A stretch of 64,000 nucleotides of DNA, from the NCBI GenBank assembly GCA_025266875.1, contig JALLLT010000012.1:186001-250000 (forward strand). Reading direction: 5' to 3'. The notes beneath the pieces were generated by a model. The model was not told the origin of the DNA and ran no database searches. It saw only the letters and a list, made by a program, of their open reading frames with translations. This DNA is from Fennellomyces sp. T-0311 (taxonomy: Eukaryota > Mucoromycota > Mucoromycetes > Mucorales > Lichtheimiaceae). Every line of letters starts with the position of its first letter. Positions within the stretch are counted from its first letter, which is position 1. Both the position numbers and the translations under genes were made by a program. Shown here piece by piece: positions 41,506 through 53,953 of this stretch.

Positions 41506-41710
41506 AACATCCTTTTTTTGCTTTCCCTTTGTTTTCTGCTTTCCCCATCCCCTCATTCTTTTGTATCATATTCGATAATTTGTTTGGACTCCAAATGCCT
41601 GGCGTTTTTGTGTATAAAAAAGAGACTCCTATTGATATTAACAAGTTTGAGAGGGTGGAGGCTAGTGATTTGTACAAGAGATGCAGAGAGTTGAAAAAGA
41701 TGACCAATAA

Positions 41711-43333
41711 CTAAATGAGTGTAGTAGTAGAAGCAGGGGTGGTGATGGTGGACGGGGCGGTGGTAGTATTGCTGGAAGTCGAAGTGCTGGTCGACATTTG
41801 AAGTCTAATAATGCGTCGTTTTGGTATTTTCTTGCTTCGAGATATTGCTCCCACTTTCTTGCCGGTGTGCGGCAAACTTCGATATGTCGCGTGATCTATA
41901 GTGCATGCGAATGGAGAAAGGGTATGGTTGTTGGAAGTTAACTGTGCAAGCTTGGCCGCCAGTGCGTTTTCGCTTGGATCGACGACGATTTCCTGATCGG
42001 GCGCCATGAACACGGGTTGATCGTTCGGTATTGAGGATGGCAGGCCTGGACCTTCTGTCACATACCACGGCGCGTCCACATCATCCGAGTATATATCTGC
42101 CAATGTGGCTGAATGGACAGACGAAGATTCATTGATCGACGATACGACATCGTCATCTTCCTCCTCCTCATCGGAGAACATACGTGTTGCTAAATCGTCG
42201 TCGTCGTGCATGGCAGCAAATCGTTTGCTGTACAGTTCATTAAGTGTCGATAGATTGGCTACGGTGACAGGTGCAGATTGGTGCTGTTGAGCTTCTAAGA
42301 ATGCTGCTAGATGTTCGGCGTTGTACAAATCGCTAAAGGATCCAAAGACGGGTGGTGTTGGTGCTATTGATTGATTGTGCTGGGACATGTAGTCCAAAAA
42401 GGACGGTCGTGTTAACAATTCTGGCATCGACAGGGCATCTCCTGGAACACTGGTAGGTCCACGACTGAAACCACTGCCACCTATGCGCCCAGGATCAGAA
42501 AACACAGACATCGGGCGCGAACTTGATCGCTGCTTTTCCAGTTTTCGTAACTGTTCTCGCTTGAATCGCTCTTCCTGCTGCTGCTTCTTGGCCTTTTCCT
42601 GTTCGCTTTGAAGATGCCGCAAGCTTAGGTTGTGGATCATGACTGGCAAGTCTTCTTGGAACAGATTGCGAAGTTGCTTCTCGATTTCCCGCTGCAGGAA
42701 GTTGCGGACGCTGGTGATGCTATCAAAGGTCGAGCTGATAACGATGCTTTCGAGCGGATCGTTCTTGAAGACGAGAGTGATGCCTTTGGTTTTAGACACG
42801 ACGAGGACAACAATGCCCCGAAGCTGAAGGTCGCTGATTCGTAAGAGCATCGGAACGACCAGAGGACGATCGGCAGCAAGAATACTCGGTCGTGTATGTC
42901 GAGGAAGATCAGATCGTCTCGCATGCATAGGGTTGGCCTGTGAAATATAAAATTAGCGCGCATTGTTCCCAAGTGAACCAGCTTTCCTCCTTTACCTGCA
43001 CTTTGGTCTGCAAGACGATGTATGCGTCACCTGCGTACGTCAGTTTAAAGATGCCACGGAACTTGTCTGTGGCGAGCTCACCCACTTCGAGGATTTCCAG
43101 TTCGGGTGGCTAGCGATAAGAGAATTATTTAATATACAAAGGGCAACACAAGAAAAAGCATACGCCTCCTCCCCGCAAAAACTCACTGAGGTGCCCATGT
43201 TGAGCTCCTTGACTGTGATATGGTCGACTATGTTCTTGGGCTTGTTGCCCTTGTTCAATGCAGCCTCCAGTTGCGAGCGTGCCTCCTCGTAGAACTCTGC
43301 ATCGAATTCGGGCCAGTTAAATCGGAATGCCAT
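41711..43333 (-). CDS. MDM34: ERMES subunit Mdm34 (SMP-domain lipid transfer protein), 495 aa
   Basis: Mdm34 sits on the mitochondrial outer membrane and, with Mmm1, Mdm12 and Mdm10, tethers ER to mitochondria and passes phospholipids. Three exons: 43333-43187, 43109-42996, 42937-41711; 1488 nt in frame. The start [18 protein letters not shown] and [15 protein letters not shown], then [29 protein letters not shown] and [35 protein letters not shown] form the complete SMP domain (about residues 1-220). The [13 protein letters not shown] segment closes it. The rest is low-complexity: a Gln/Lys/Glu helix, an acidic block and a Ser/Thr-rich tail. It converges on the PTP gene with 205 bp between stops. 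Confidence 0.95.
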
Positions 43334-43583
43334 GGTAACGTTTATAAGACAGTAATTGGCTCGTGTTTAGTTGCTGTTTGCATTCCTCTCTGCTGATGCT
43401 TCTGATCCGCTGGGCTGTGATTGAGCAATCTGCAATCACAGCTCGCTTGGTTTGAATTTAAAAGAAAGTGGTATATGCTGGACCAAGGTGTTACTTGCAG
43501 CGACCCTTCGGCAACAGACTCGTTGCTTGCCGTATCAGCCAATCACATGGCAAGGATAAAGATTTGTGTTGCTCTGCTTTTAA

Positions 43584-45713
43584 TTATGATTTCGCAACGA
43601 TTTGTATGTTACGAACTTCCCCATCCGGGCCGATTAAGAGACACTTTGCCAGGCACCCGCACTCGCCTTCATCCTTCAGCATGGCGGTCCTCCGTCGATC
43701 GGCACTGACCATGCTGCTGCCCAGCGGTTCTCGACCGCAAGGCACGAGCCGCCACCCTTGCCCAATACGGAACATCCCCACTTTAGCACCGTGGCGCATG
43801 TGGAACACGAAAAGAAGACCGCGTCTCTCCGAATATATGACCAAAAACAAGGAGATTCGGGCGGGTCTGGTTCGTTCATGAGACGCCAGGTCAGACATTG
43901 GATCTTCAGATACTTCCACCCAACCACACACGGCGTCTCGAATGCCTTTCCACATTCTTATCATCTCGCCACTTTGCACATCCCATAGTATCACACGCCC
44001 CAGCATGTCCGTGGTTGCTGCAAATGTGCTCCGCTGGGAACTTGTGCAAGCAGGTGCTACCGAAATGCTCGTGATTCGTCGGTCAGGGTCTCCTAATGTT
44101 AACACCACTGGGATGGGCGTAGCTACTTCAATGTGGGTAGGGGGAGCATGCATGTCTGGCACATAGGGCGCAGGCGACGCTGTGGTATTCGATGACGATG
44201 CTCCTCCTGACCACCACGATTTGGCAAACGAGAAAACAGGAGTGGCTACCCGCGAGACAACGTAACTTGCCATGGATACGGCTGACATCAATGGCCTACT
44301 GGAATCGGTTGTTGCGTAGTAACTCAGCATGGGATTGCTTCCAACAGCAATATATCGAGACGTTGCCGTTGAGGGGAACGGTACCGTGGATACGGTGGAT
44401 GATTGCTCCAATATAGTCACAGGCGTCGATCTTGGCGGAGACGGGCCTTTTTAATATACGGATGAGTACACAAAAGTAATTTACTGGTTTGCCCAAAGAT
44501 GGATTTTTACCTAAACTTACTACGTCTTTCACTTGCTCATGCTTCTGGAATTCGTACTTTTTGTATGTGAAGGCAGTGTGCATCCGCGACGAGTCTAAAC
44601 AGGTTTTTTTTCGCTCCTAAGCATACACAATGGCCAGAATAACTGTGAATTCTTACCAATTCCACTTTCTCGCTGTCCATCACATACTCTGAGAACCATC
44701 CACAAGCTCTGGCCGTCGATGCTGACTACTTTATTTCCCTGAAACAGTAGCGTGATCTCTTCGTCTTGCCAAGATTGTGCCGTTGCTGTCTTATACACAG
44801 GTGGCGGTGTCCTGACTTTGATGGATAGAATGGGTGTTGGCTCCAGCAATTGAGCTGTCAGCATTGTTCCCGTCTATGCATGTAAATCAGCTTACGTACA
44901 AAATCAAACGTTCTACTTACTTCGGAAAATACTCGCAGCCAGCCGGTATTGTATCCAGCCATGACAAACATTTGGCTACATTCAATGTTAATACACCAGG
45001 ATGGAAGCGGACTGCGCGAAAGCCAGGAACGACAGGATATACCTACTTTTTACGTATGGAAGGAACAAATAGCGGTAAACACAGAATTGCAGTGATGACT
45101 TCGCTAAAAGGCATAGTTCAACATATTGAATGCGTGGAATAGTCCAAACTTACCCTTCTGCCTCACAACCAGATCCCTGGCCGACAGCACAATACTCGCC
45201 CTCGTCCTCGTTTAGTTCAATGACTACAAACTTGGAGTCGTGTGCAAGGACCATGTAGCTTCCTCCGGCTGATGCAGAGACCATATATGACTCGGTAAGT
45301 GGACTAAACGCGTGTGCATAATCGCTATTGTTGCTGCCGACACGCTCTGGACTTGGTGACTTTGGACCCTGGATAGATCTTAGTTAACACACAATATGCC
45401 ACGTAATGGACGATTCGTTTACCTCGTCAACACTCCATCCCCAGTCCTTATCCCAAGAATCGCCTTCATATTTAAATAGGTTATCTAATTAATTCGGATA
45501 AGGACCATTAGACGATCCTAACCTTGATCATCTGCTGTTTCGTCAAGTTTAATTGGTTCAGCAGCAGCCGTTTCAGTAACATCTTCAATGACTGTTGATA
45601 CTTGTGGTAAGCGACCCACAAGAATGGACAAAATGGGTGGAGGGATGCAGTAATGGGGGGCTAACACACACTTGAAAGGCATGAAACAGGTTTAAGTCGT
45701 CGGACCTTAACAT
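43584..45713 (-). CDS. RAB3GAP2 N-terminal-domain protein (Rab3GAP regulatory subunit-like), 563 aa
   Basis: The Rab3GAP complex activates Rab18 and modulates autophagy in animals. Nine exons: 45713-45668, 45600-45523, 45463-45423, 45368-45154, 45103-45047, 45011-44921, 44873-44657, 44594-44511, 44446-43584; 1692 nt in frame. Matches to the RAB3GAP2 N domain: WDKDWGWS, YMVLAHDSKFVVI, GEVITAILCLPLFVPS, AGYNTGWLRVFSETGTMLTAQLL, VVSIDGQSLWMVLR, TYKKYEFQ, SRYIAVGSNPMLSYYAT, TTDMLGRVILWDVQSGEMIRMWKGIRDAVCGWVEV and FLVIYSERRGLL. The latter two are given here as separate blocks of one WD-like propeller. The protein stops after this domain, whereas the animal protein is about 1390 residues. Exon 1 and the intron after exon 5 (only 35 nt) are the least certain parts. 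Confidence 0.85.
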
Positions 45714-45731
45714 AGGGCAATGTGGAGGGTC

Positions 45732-45737
45732 TTTATT
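45732..45737 (-). terminator. AATAAA poly(A) signal of the Cbk1-type kinase gene
   Basis: The only AATAAA hexamer just past the kinase stop codon (45748-45750). It lies 18 nt before the next gene's ATG. Confidence 0.5.
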
Positions 45738-45747
45738 TAACAGCAGA

Positions 45748-47576
<1,829 letters not shown>

Positions 47577-48258
47577 CGAAAAATGATCAGGATTCTCCGT
47601 AACCTGACTGGTGTTTGCTGTTGTTCGATAGGTGAATATTGAAAAGCTGCTGAAAACTCATCCACGGCGAGTTCGCCAGTTATCGTAAAAAGGAAAAAGA
47701 GAGGGAGAGGAAACCTTTACACGTCCGTTTCCGACCAAGTGGAGCTATTCACCGCCGCCGACTCTGTCACCACTTCTCTGTATTCTCTAGTCGGCCACAA
47801 TATTATTAGCTCCATGTAACCATGTTTACCGTTTCCACAGAATGTTCCTACACAACGCCTCACGTGTGGCATATCGAACATCTCCTGTCAACGTCCTTAA
47901 TGGTGTCAATAGTGCAGGACATCAAAAGGCTTGCTTTCGAACCTACTTTTGGTAATGTTTCACAAATGCCAAGTATGTATAGCTTTCGTTGTCTGGCTAG
48001 AAGCGCGATCAAAAAAAGCACCCAACAAAAGGAACCGGACCATATGAAGCGTTTTACATGCTCAAGACCGGTATGTGCTGCATTGATTAATCTAGGTGAC
48101 CATAACAATAAATTATATGCATGCATTAGGCACCACGCACACAAGTTTCATTTTAACAAAGCTTTAAGCAAGTATGACTCATCACAACTGGTGTTCGATG
48201 GACTAAATTCAGAAAAAATGTATTATCTAAATAGATCTATGGTATTGGGAGAAGTGTA
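47577..48258. other. Interval between the Cbk1-type kinase and pyridoxal kinase genes
   Basis: Upstream (5') region of the kinase gene and 3' flank of the pyridoxal kinase gene. It is largely covered by an unassigned plus-strand frame, listed next. Confidence 0.5.
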
Positions 48259-48391
48259 TCATGACAACTTGGCCATCTTGATAGTATTTTCACCCACACG
48301 TTCGGGGTCTTCGATCACACGTTTCGATTGTACTAACTGCAACTCACAGCAACGGATAAAGGCAGGGTTACTCGGTCTACTATCCAAATGA
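47822..48391 (+). CDS. Unassigned 189-codon open frame
   Basis: An uninterrupted ATG-to-stop frame of 570 bases in a genome where spacers are AT-rich and usually rich in stops. It begins 245 bp upstream of the kinase start, in divergent orientation, and its last 133 bases overlap the 3' end of the pyridoxal kinase gene on the other strand. The product contains several Cys and His (for example near residues 74-84 and a CTNC pair near the end) and is basic, but I see no known domain. It may be an orphan gene or a chance frame. Confidence 0.3.
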   Translation: MFTVSTECSYTTPHVWHIEHLLSTSLMVSIVQDIKRLAFEPTFGNVSQMPSMYSFRCLARSAIKKSTQQKEPDHMKRFTCSRPVCAALINLGDHNNKLYACIRHHAHKFHFNKALSKYDSSQLVFDGLNSEKMYYLNRSMVLGEVYHDNLAILIVFSPTRSGSSITRFDCTNCNSQQRIKAGLLGLLSK

Positions 48392-49621
48392 TCTACTTCA
48401 CCGCTCGTCAATTTTTTCAAATGTTTGACTTGATGTTCCCATGTCCGCTGTGTAACCGCATTCACTGACGACACCACTCGTTTCGTAGCAGTAGCGAGCG
48501 ATGGTGATGGTTTCTTCAATTCTTCTTGCCAACGGGCCACGACCAAAGCAGAAAACATATCACCAGTACCACTGAAATATCCTTGATAGGTAGGGAATGC
48601 AATCAAATGCTGTTCCAGGGCACCTGTTATCTTGCTTTTTTGGCTGGAAAGACAATAAAGCGATTCGTCGGTGGCGTTGGGAAGTAGAATGCCGTGCGGA
48701 ACATCATGTTGGGGAACTTTTAGTGTAGTGATGACAATGTTGGATACCCCAAGCGTATGCAATTTTTCAGCTGCGGCCTTGGCCGATGCGAGTGAATCGA
48801 TCTTAACATCTGCCAATATTCTATAAGAACAATCATTAATTACTCGTTTGTTCAATATACCGCAAATACTTACTCCGTTTCGAATTGGTTCGGTGTAATT
48901 ACATTCGCAACTTGCAGGATATCTCGGTAAAGAGGAACAATCTCCGGCGCAACATATAACCGGCCCCAATCACCCATGACCGGATCACATACTGTTAAAC
49001 TTGTTAGTTATCAATAAAACGGCGTCCGCTAATAGTGTTTATACCATAGATCAGATCTGGGTTTGCTGCCTTGAGCTTCAGTACGAACTTTTTGATGGTA
49101 TCCAGGATAGCATAGTTGCCAATGTAACCTGTCATTTCTGTTAAAATGACGCCATAAATGGTAGTACACACATTCTTACCTGTGAGGACGTGCGTGTACT
49201 CACTAATCAATCCGTTCTCTTCCAATCCATCAAAAAGCTCCTGGACATCGGCGTCGGTGAGACGTTTACCGGTCCAAGAAGGATAACCTGTCAGCAGGTG
49301 TATAAGTCTACGAGCTGCAGCAACCAAGTATATATATAAGTGTGTGTGTGTACCTGTATGGTTTGAAAACTGCACGGTATTCAATATATCGACATCAAAT
49401 CCGAGAAGCTGCAATGGAAAGGTAGCCGCCTTGTTACCTTTTTGTTTGCTGAGTTGAGCGAAAAATATTGTTCCTATATGCGTTGCTTGGATATACGTTA
49501 CCACAGTAACCTGAAACCTGGTGATTATATTTCTTTAGTCGAGTACAGAACGGAAGAGGTCAATTAATACCATGTGCGATTGAATGCTGAGCACTCGATA
49601 AGAATTGCTTTCATCGGTCAT
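48259..49621 (-). CDS. PDXK: Pyridoxal kinase (PdxK/PdxY type, ribokinase fold), 340 aa
   Basis: Phosphorylates pyridoxal, pyridoxine and pyridoxamine in the vitamin B6 salvage pathway. Seven exons: 49621-49571, 49517-49502, 49437-49354, 49287-49180, 49128-49045, 48991-48874, 48820-48259; 1023 nt in frame. Conserved blocks: VLSIQSHM, then [22 protein letters not shown], with [22 protein letters not shown]; the cofactor-fold block [27 protein letters not shown]; and the anion-hole motif GTGDMF with catalytic Asp241. The tail after 270 lacks homology but ends normally. Exon 2 is only 16 nt (49517-49502) and is needed to give VSGYCG. Its start is 90 bp from the start of a divergent gene. Confidence 0.95.
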
Positions 49622-49711
49622 GATCCGTGAGGGTTGAAAGAACGAAAGAAGCGCTGCGGAGCTGCGTTGCGCAAGGGACTTTAAGCAACTCTTTCACTTT
49701 TTTTTTATCAA
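49622..49711. promoter_or_regulatory. 90-bp bidirectional promoter region
   Basis: Lies between the start codons of pyridoxal kinase (minus) and the POLR2M-like gene (plus). It includes a T-rich run before the plus-strand start. Both core promoters and leaders must fit here or extend into the genes. Confidence 0.5.
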
Positions 49712-50666
49712 ATGCAAATGGACACTGATACACAAGCGATCCTCTCAGAATTTCAAAAAGCAAAAAACACACCACCTTTGCGTGGGCCACCGAGTAATCG
49801 GTTAATGGACGGAATGTCGTCATCGCTGACTCGCAAAGTAAACACAATGTCACGGTCAGAACTAATCGATCTAAAAGAGCGCAATCAAAAGCTGCTAAGC
49901 AACCCGTAAGCAATGGACAATAATCAGCACTCCTATCTAAAAACATATACAAATAGGAGTCTTATAAGTACATTACCGGACAAGGGCGCAAAGTTAAAAG
50001 CAAGTATCGCACAAGTCGACGCTATATTGGAGCGACAAGACATCGCCAAAGGAATGTCCAACTTGTCTATAAACCCTGCACCCGATATGCGGAAACGGTC
50101 GGTTGATCAAGCGAATGCGCTCGCAGATAAACACGATGTGTCGAGCAGTTTACTGGCAACGAAGACCGGCGAACCGCAGGTAAACGTAATTCCGCGGATT
50201 GCATAAAAGTAAGCTCACATGCCCGATCAGTGCAAAACGCGTATGATGCGCATGGATGAGTCCATGAAGCTGCAGGAAGCGCAGCAACAGCAAATCAAGG
50301 TATAAATGTCAGTGATGCAGCTAGGATTAACTGTTTGACGCTTTTGGATATAGGACGACAAAGTGCGGCGACAGCTGGAAGCAATGAAACCGAAACGACC
50401 AGCTACGTCTGAAAGCCTAGCTGATGACTTGAGGTGATTAAAGGCAGATAATCGGGGGATATATATTAAGTGCATTGTTTAGCTTGTCATTAAATCGAAT
50501 GCATCTTGACCCGGAGACCGGACCACATCGGCCGGCAGATGACGATGCAGACGAGTACGAGGAGGATAGCGAGGATCAGGATTCAATCGATGAGGCAAAT
50601 TATGATAGCATGTACGATGATGACGAAGGATTCGATGAAGAAGAATACGAAAATGAACGACACTAA
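49712..50666 (+). CDS. POLR2M/Gdown1 (GRINL1A)-like protein, 249 aa
   Basis: In animals POLR2M/Gdown1 binds RNA polymerase II and competes with TFIIF. Five exons: 49712-49905, 49957-50179, 50231-50299, 50354-50433, 50483-50666; 750 nt in frame. The diagnostic part is SRSELIDLKERNQKLLSNP followed over the first intron by LISTLPDKGAKLK, which matches the short conserved helix-loop of this family (usually xLLxxQERLLxN...LPDKGxKI). After this come a helical Lys/Gln-rich middle (MKLQEAQQQQIKDDKV) and a very acidic C-terminus (about 30 Asp/Glu in 55 residues). The assignment rests on one short motif plus length, so moderate. The TAA stop overlaps the stop of the convergent ZCCHC9 gene by four bases in total span. 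Confidence 0.55.
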
Positions 50667-51513
50667 AATTTGACAATCTTTTTCTTTGGCTTCTTGGCGG
50701 GCTGTTCTTTCTCTTGCTGACCTTCTTCTGACATTTTCTGCTTTTCCTCCACGAAAATATGATAATCGTCGTCATCGGCACCTTGTTCCAAATCAATCTT
50801 GCCAACAGCCGTCGTGCCAGCCTCGTTCTTAGTCAACTTGCAGTCTTTTGCCAAATGATCCACTTGTCCGCAGAAACGACAACCACCTCCGTTTGGATAC
50901 AATCCCTTGTCATTTTCAGGGCATTTGCTCGATAAATGACCTTCCTTTTTGCACACAAAGCACTTTGCGTATGGCAAAACACCTGTAACCAGAAGCAAAT
51001 CAGTATTTCGTACTAAATGAATGCCTCGCTTCCTCTTTTTTTACCTTCTTTGCGAGGCTTTCGACACTTGCTTAATGAATGTTCAGTCGAGCCACAATTG
51101 TAGCAAATGCCTTGAGCCGTGTTTTTTCCTTCAGGACACTGGCCGACGGAATGACCCTTTTGTCTGCATCCAAAACAGATCTGTTGCCACAGCTAAATAT
51201 TTGTTGCCATGATAATGGTAATTGTTTAACTTACTGTGGATTTTTCCTTTGCAAGCTGCCGTCGCTTTTTACGCTTGTCGGCTTCCTTGGGTGATACTTT
51301 GGAATCGTGTTCTAATTAAATTGATTGAGACGATCATTTCGTTTAACGAATCCCAAGGCAATAATAATTACTAGCTGGTCGTTTACGCTTGCGATCTTGA
51401 CCCTTATTGTTGTCGTCGGAATTAGTTGGTTTTCCGGGCTTCAATGGCGTCACTTTGAACGAATCGTCTGCTTTCACATGTTTTTTCCTCGAAAGGGTGG
51501 TGTATCGAGTCAT
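50663..51513 (-). CDS. ZCCHC9: ZCCHC9-like protein with four CCHC zinc knuckles, 228 aa
   Basis: ZCCHC9 is a nucleolar RNA-binding protein tied to pre-rRNA processing and the exosome. Four exons: 51513-51372, 51311-51235, 51192-51045, 50982-50663; 687 nt in frame. The basic N-terminus starts MTRYTTLSRKK. Four CCHC knuckles follow: CFGCRQKGHSVGQC, CYNCGSTEHSLSKC, CFVCKKEGHLSSKC and CRFCGQVDHLAKDC, with the family-specific NDKGLYPNGGGC spacer between the last two. The end KPKKKIVKF matches the conserved Lys-rich C-terminus. The Pro-Tyr-Ala-Lys-Cys junction (VLPYAKC) fixed exon 4. It converges on the POLR2M-like gene and is divergent from Aurora kinase. Confidence 0.9.
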
Positions 51514-51851
51514 TGTGTGAGCCAAAAAAAAAAAAGACGAAGTCCTGCAAAAAGAAAAATTTTCACTAGGATGCCCCAGCCGAAAGTGGCATTATAGTCA
51601 CGTGACGTTTATAGCTGGCAAATTACAAAATTCTATTTCCGAAAATAGAAAGTAAACTTTTAAGTTATGGTCGAAATACGCGACTCCGGTACAGAGAGCC
51701 GAGCGTTCGATTCCGAGCAAAAGCTCTGGTGATGATGGAATAAATTGGTCCGTGTTACTGAGGCGGATTAAGACCCCGCTTCTATGCTGAACCCTTTGAC
51801 CGTTACTGAACCAATTGCTTTTGTTATTTTTTTGTCACACCGTCACATGCA
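51514..51851. promoter_or_regulatory. Divergent promoter region, ZCCHC9 / Aurora kinase
   Basis: 338 bases between two start codons. A tRNA B-box-like GTTCGATTCC at 51705-51714 was checked and no tRNA fold was found around it. Nothing else specific was seen. Confidence 0.45.
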
Positions 51852-53281
51852 ATGGCAAAGCAGCGCGTAAAGCCGCTTCATGAATCCCTAGTTTCTGACG
51901 TTTCTGGTCCTATATCGGCAAAGGTACCTTTTAATTTGTCCTTTCAATGCTAAGAGAAAAAGGCTCATTGGGGACAAATAGCCGTCAACAATTTTCAAAT
52001 CACAAGACAGTAATTCCTTGGCAGACCTTGGTGTTGATGCAAAGATGATGATGCAAAGACAATCAGTGAAAGCGGGCAAAAATGTGCAGGAACGTGGTTC
52101 GGCAGATTTAGATCAGTCGCTTCGGAGCCGTTTGCGCTCTTCACAACAAACAAAAAGCCCAAGGTATCACTATGCTTATTAATGCTGCCTTTCTTGTTCT
52201 CATGGCAACGACAGACCGTCTCAGGAACAGAAACAATGGTCTCTCGACGACTTTGAGATAGGAAGGGCGCTTGGCAAAGGCAATTTCGGACAAGTTTTTC
52301 TGGCTCGTGAAAAGCAAAGCGGCTTCGTCGTTGCCCTCAAAGTGTTGTACAAAGAGGCACTGGCGAAAAGTAGAGTGGAAAGACAATTACGCAGAGAAGT
52401 TGAAATCCAGGGCAATTTACGGTTAGCACGATCAATCCACCTCTACTGCTGCTCTGCTAACCACGTTCGATGAGAAGACACCCCAACATCTTGCGACTTT
52501 ACGGCTATTTCCACGACGAAACGCGCGTCTACCTCATATTAGAGCTGGCAGCGAAAGGCGAACTGTACAAGGAATTGCAAGCACAAGGAAGTTTTCCAGA
52601 GGAAGTGGCCGCGCAGGTAAACGGTGTAAAGGAATCGAGACTGAGCTGCATAGTTGACAAGCGCCAAAACAGTACATTGCACAAATGGCAAATGCCCTAC
52701 TTTATCTCCACAGCAAACGAGTGATCCATCGCGACATCAAGCCTGAGAACCTGTTGCTCGGTCTGAAAGGTGAACTCAAGATTGGGGACTTTGGATGGTC
52801 TGTCAAGACAGGTGTTACAGAGTAAATGTCGCGTTATCGCAGTAGAGACGAGGTGTCAGTTTTAATCGATTCTCTTGCGAAGCGTAGAAGTCGACGGAGC
52901 ACACTGTGCGGCACACTGGATTATCTACCACCAGAGATCGTGCAGGGCCGGAGTCACACCGAAAAGGTCGATCTGTGGTCATTGGGCATTCTGCTGTACG
53001 AAATGCTATGCGGCAAGCCTCCATTCGAAGAAGAGGACAGCTACGAGACAACCTATAAACGTATCATCAGCGTCGACCTACGGATCCCAAGCTACGTCAG
53101 CAAGGACGCTGCAGATCTCATTAGAAACGTAGGTGCATAGTCTGAGTAGAGGGCATCCAAACTAACGGTTATTACACAGCTCCTCGTGTACAAATCGGCT
53201 GACCGACTCCCGCTGAGAAGCGTAGTTTTACATCCCTTCATCACCAAGCACGTCAAGCAAGACAAGCGCAAAGCGCGATAA
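51852..53281 (+). CDS. IPL1: Aurora kinase (Ipl1/Ark1), 363 aa
   Basis: Catalytic subunit of the chromosomal passenger complex, correcting kinetochore-microtubule attachment. Seven exons: 51852-51923, 51982-52163, 52215-52421, 52475-52616, 52673-52813, 52883-53128, 53180-53281; 1092 nt in frame. A short basic N-terminus (about 1-92) precedes the kinase: [20 protein letters not shown] (glycine loop 105-110), Lys127 in [32 protein letters not shown] with Asp222, DFGWSV at 240-245, the Aurora activation loop [15 protein letters not shown] with Thr255, and [21 protein letters not shown]. The last exon gives [16 protein letters not shown]. The exon 5 donor (after GGT, 52813) is the only phase-consistent choice but has a weak consensus. 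Single Aurora type, as is usual in fungi. Confidence 0.95.
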
Positions 53282-53454
53282 TTATTTGTAGTATAACCCC
53301 ACTCTTTCTCGTTCATGCCACACTCTCTCATGTAAATAAAACGAATGGTAAATTGCAGAAACCGGGCAAACCAAAGCCGCTCTCATTGTTGGAAACTCGT
53401 AAACAACAGAATCTGCTATGAAAAACCCGCTACTAGTGATAACAATCGCATTGT

Positions 53455-53953
53455 TTACTTGCGAGGGAAGCGGAATCGTGGGGGAGGAGTACGGACGCGA
53501 CGGTCAACGACGGAACGGACACGTACAACGCGAGCGTGAATGGCGCACGAGACGCAGTAGTGGAGCTTCACGTACAACTTAGGAATGGCGTATTCTATTT
53601 GTTTTCGTAGCTCATTAGTATAAACAACCGCCGTCTTGCAAAGTTCCAAGCTTACCCTCGTAGACGGAGGCCTCCTGAAGATCACGGACGGCAGCAGCCT
53701 CGACCATGTTACGGACATTGAAGCGCTTGATAGCCTTGTCCTATTTGCCGGAATGAGTATAAAAAGAACCTCCTTTAAACGAAGCTCGAATTTAATTTAC
53801 CTTGGGGACGCAGCGAGAGCAGTTGATGCAGCGAACGAACTTGTTGTGGCCACGGCCGTGCTTGTTGCGTCCGTTGTTTCTTCTCTTGCAGGTCTACAAG
53901 CAGCAATTAAAAAAATTTAGTGTTGCATTCTCGAATGGTAGCATATCCACCAT
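53455..53953 (-). CDS. RPS26: 40S ribosomal protein eS26, 106 aa
   Basis: eS26 lines the mRNA exit channel of the small ribosomal subunit. Exons: 53953-53951 (the ATG alone), 53893-53801, 53740-53656, 53594-53455; 321 nt in frame. Family blocks are nearly intact: [76 protein letters not shown] and the Pro-rich TPPPRFRFP end. The four zinc-binding Cys are present (CxxC in INCSRC, CxxC in YCVSC). The frame has no other ATG upstream of exon 2, so the start codon must come from the preceding exon; ATG|GTGGAT at 53951 is the best candidate, as ribosomal protein genes often have an intron right after the start. The C-terminus is a little shorter than in yeast. Confidence 0.9.

Noticed and set aside
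44657..44864. Readthrough of the RAB3GAP2-like intron after exon 7 to a stop at 44595
   Set aside because: Splicing from 44657 to 44594 restores clear family similarity with canonical GT-AG ends and correct phase.
51705..51714. tRNA B-box-like GTTCGATTCC
   Set aside because: The flanking bases do not form a T-arm stem and no D-arm, anticodon arm or acceptor stem could be folded around it.
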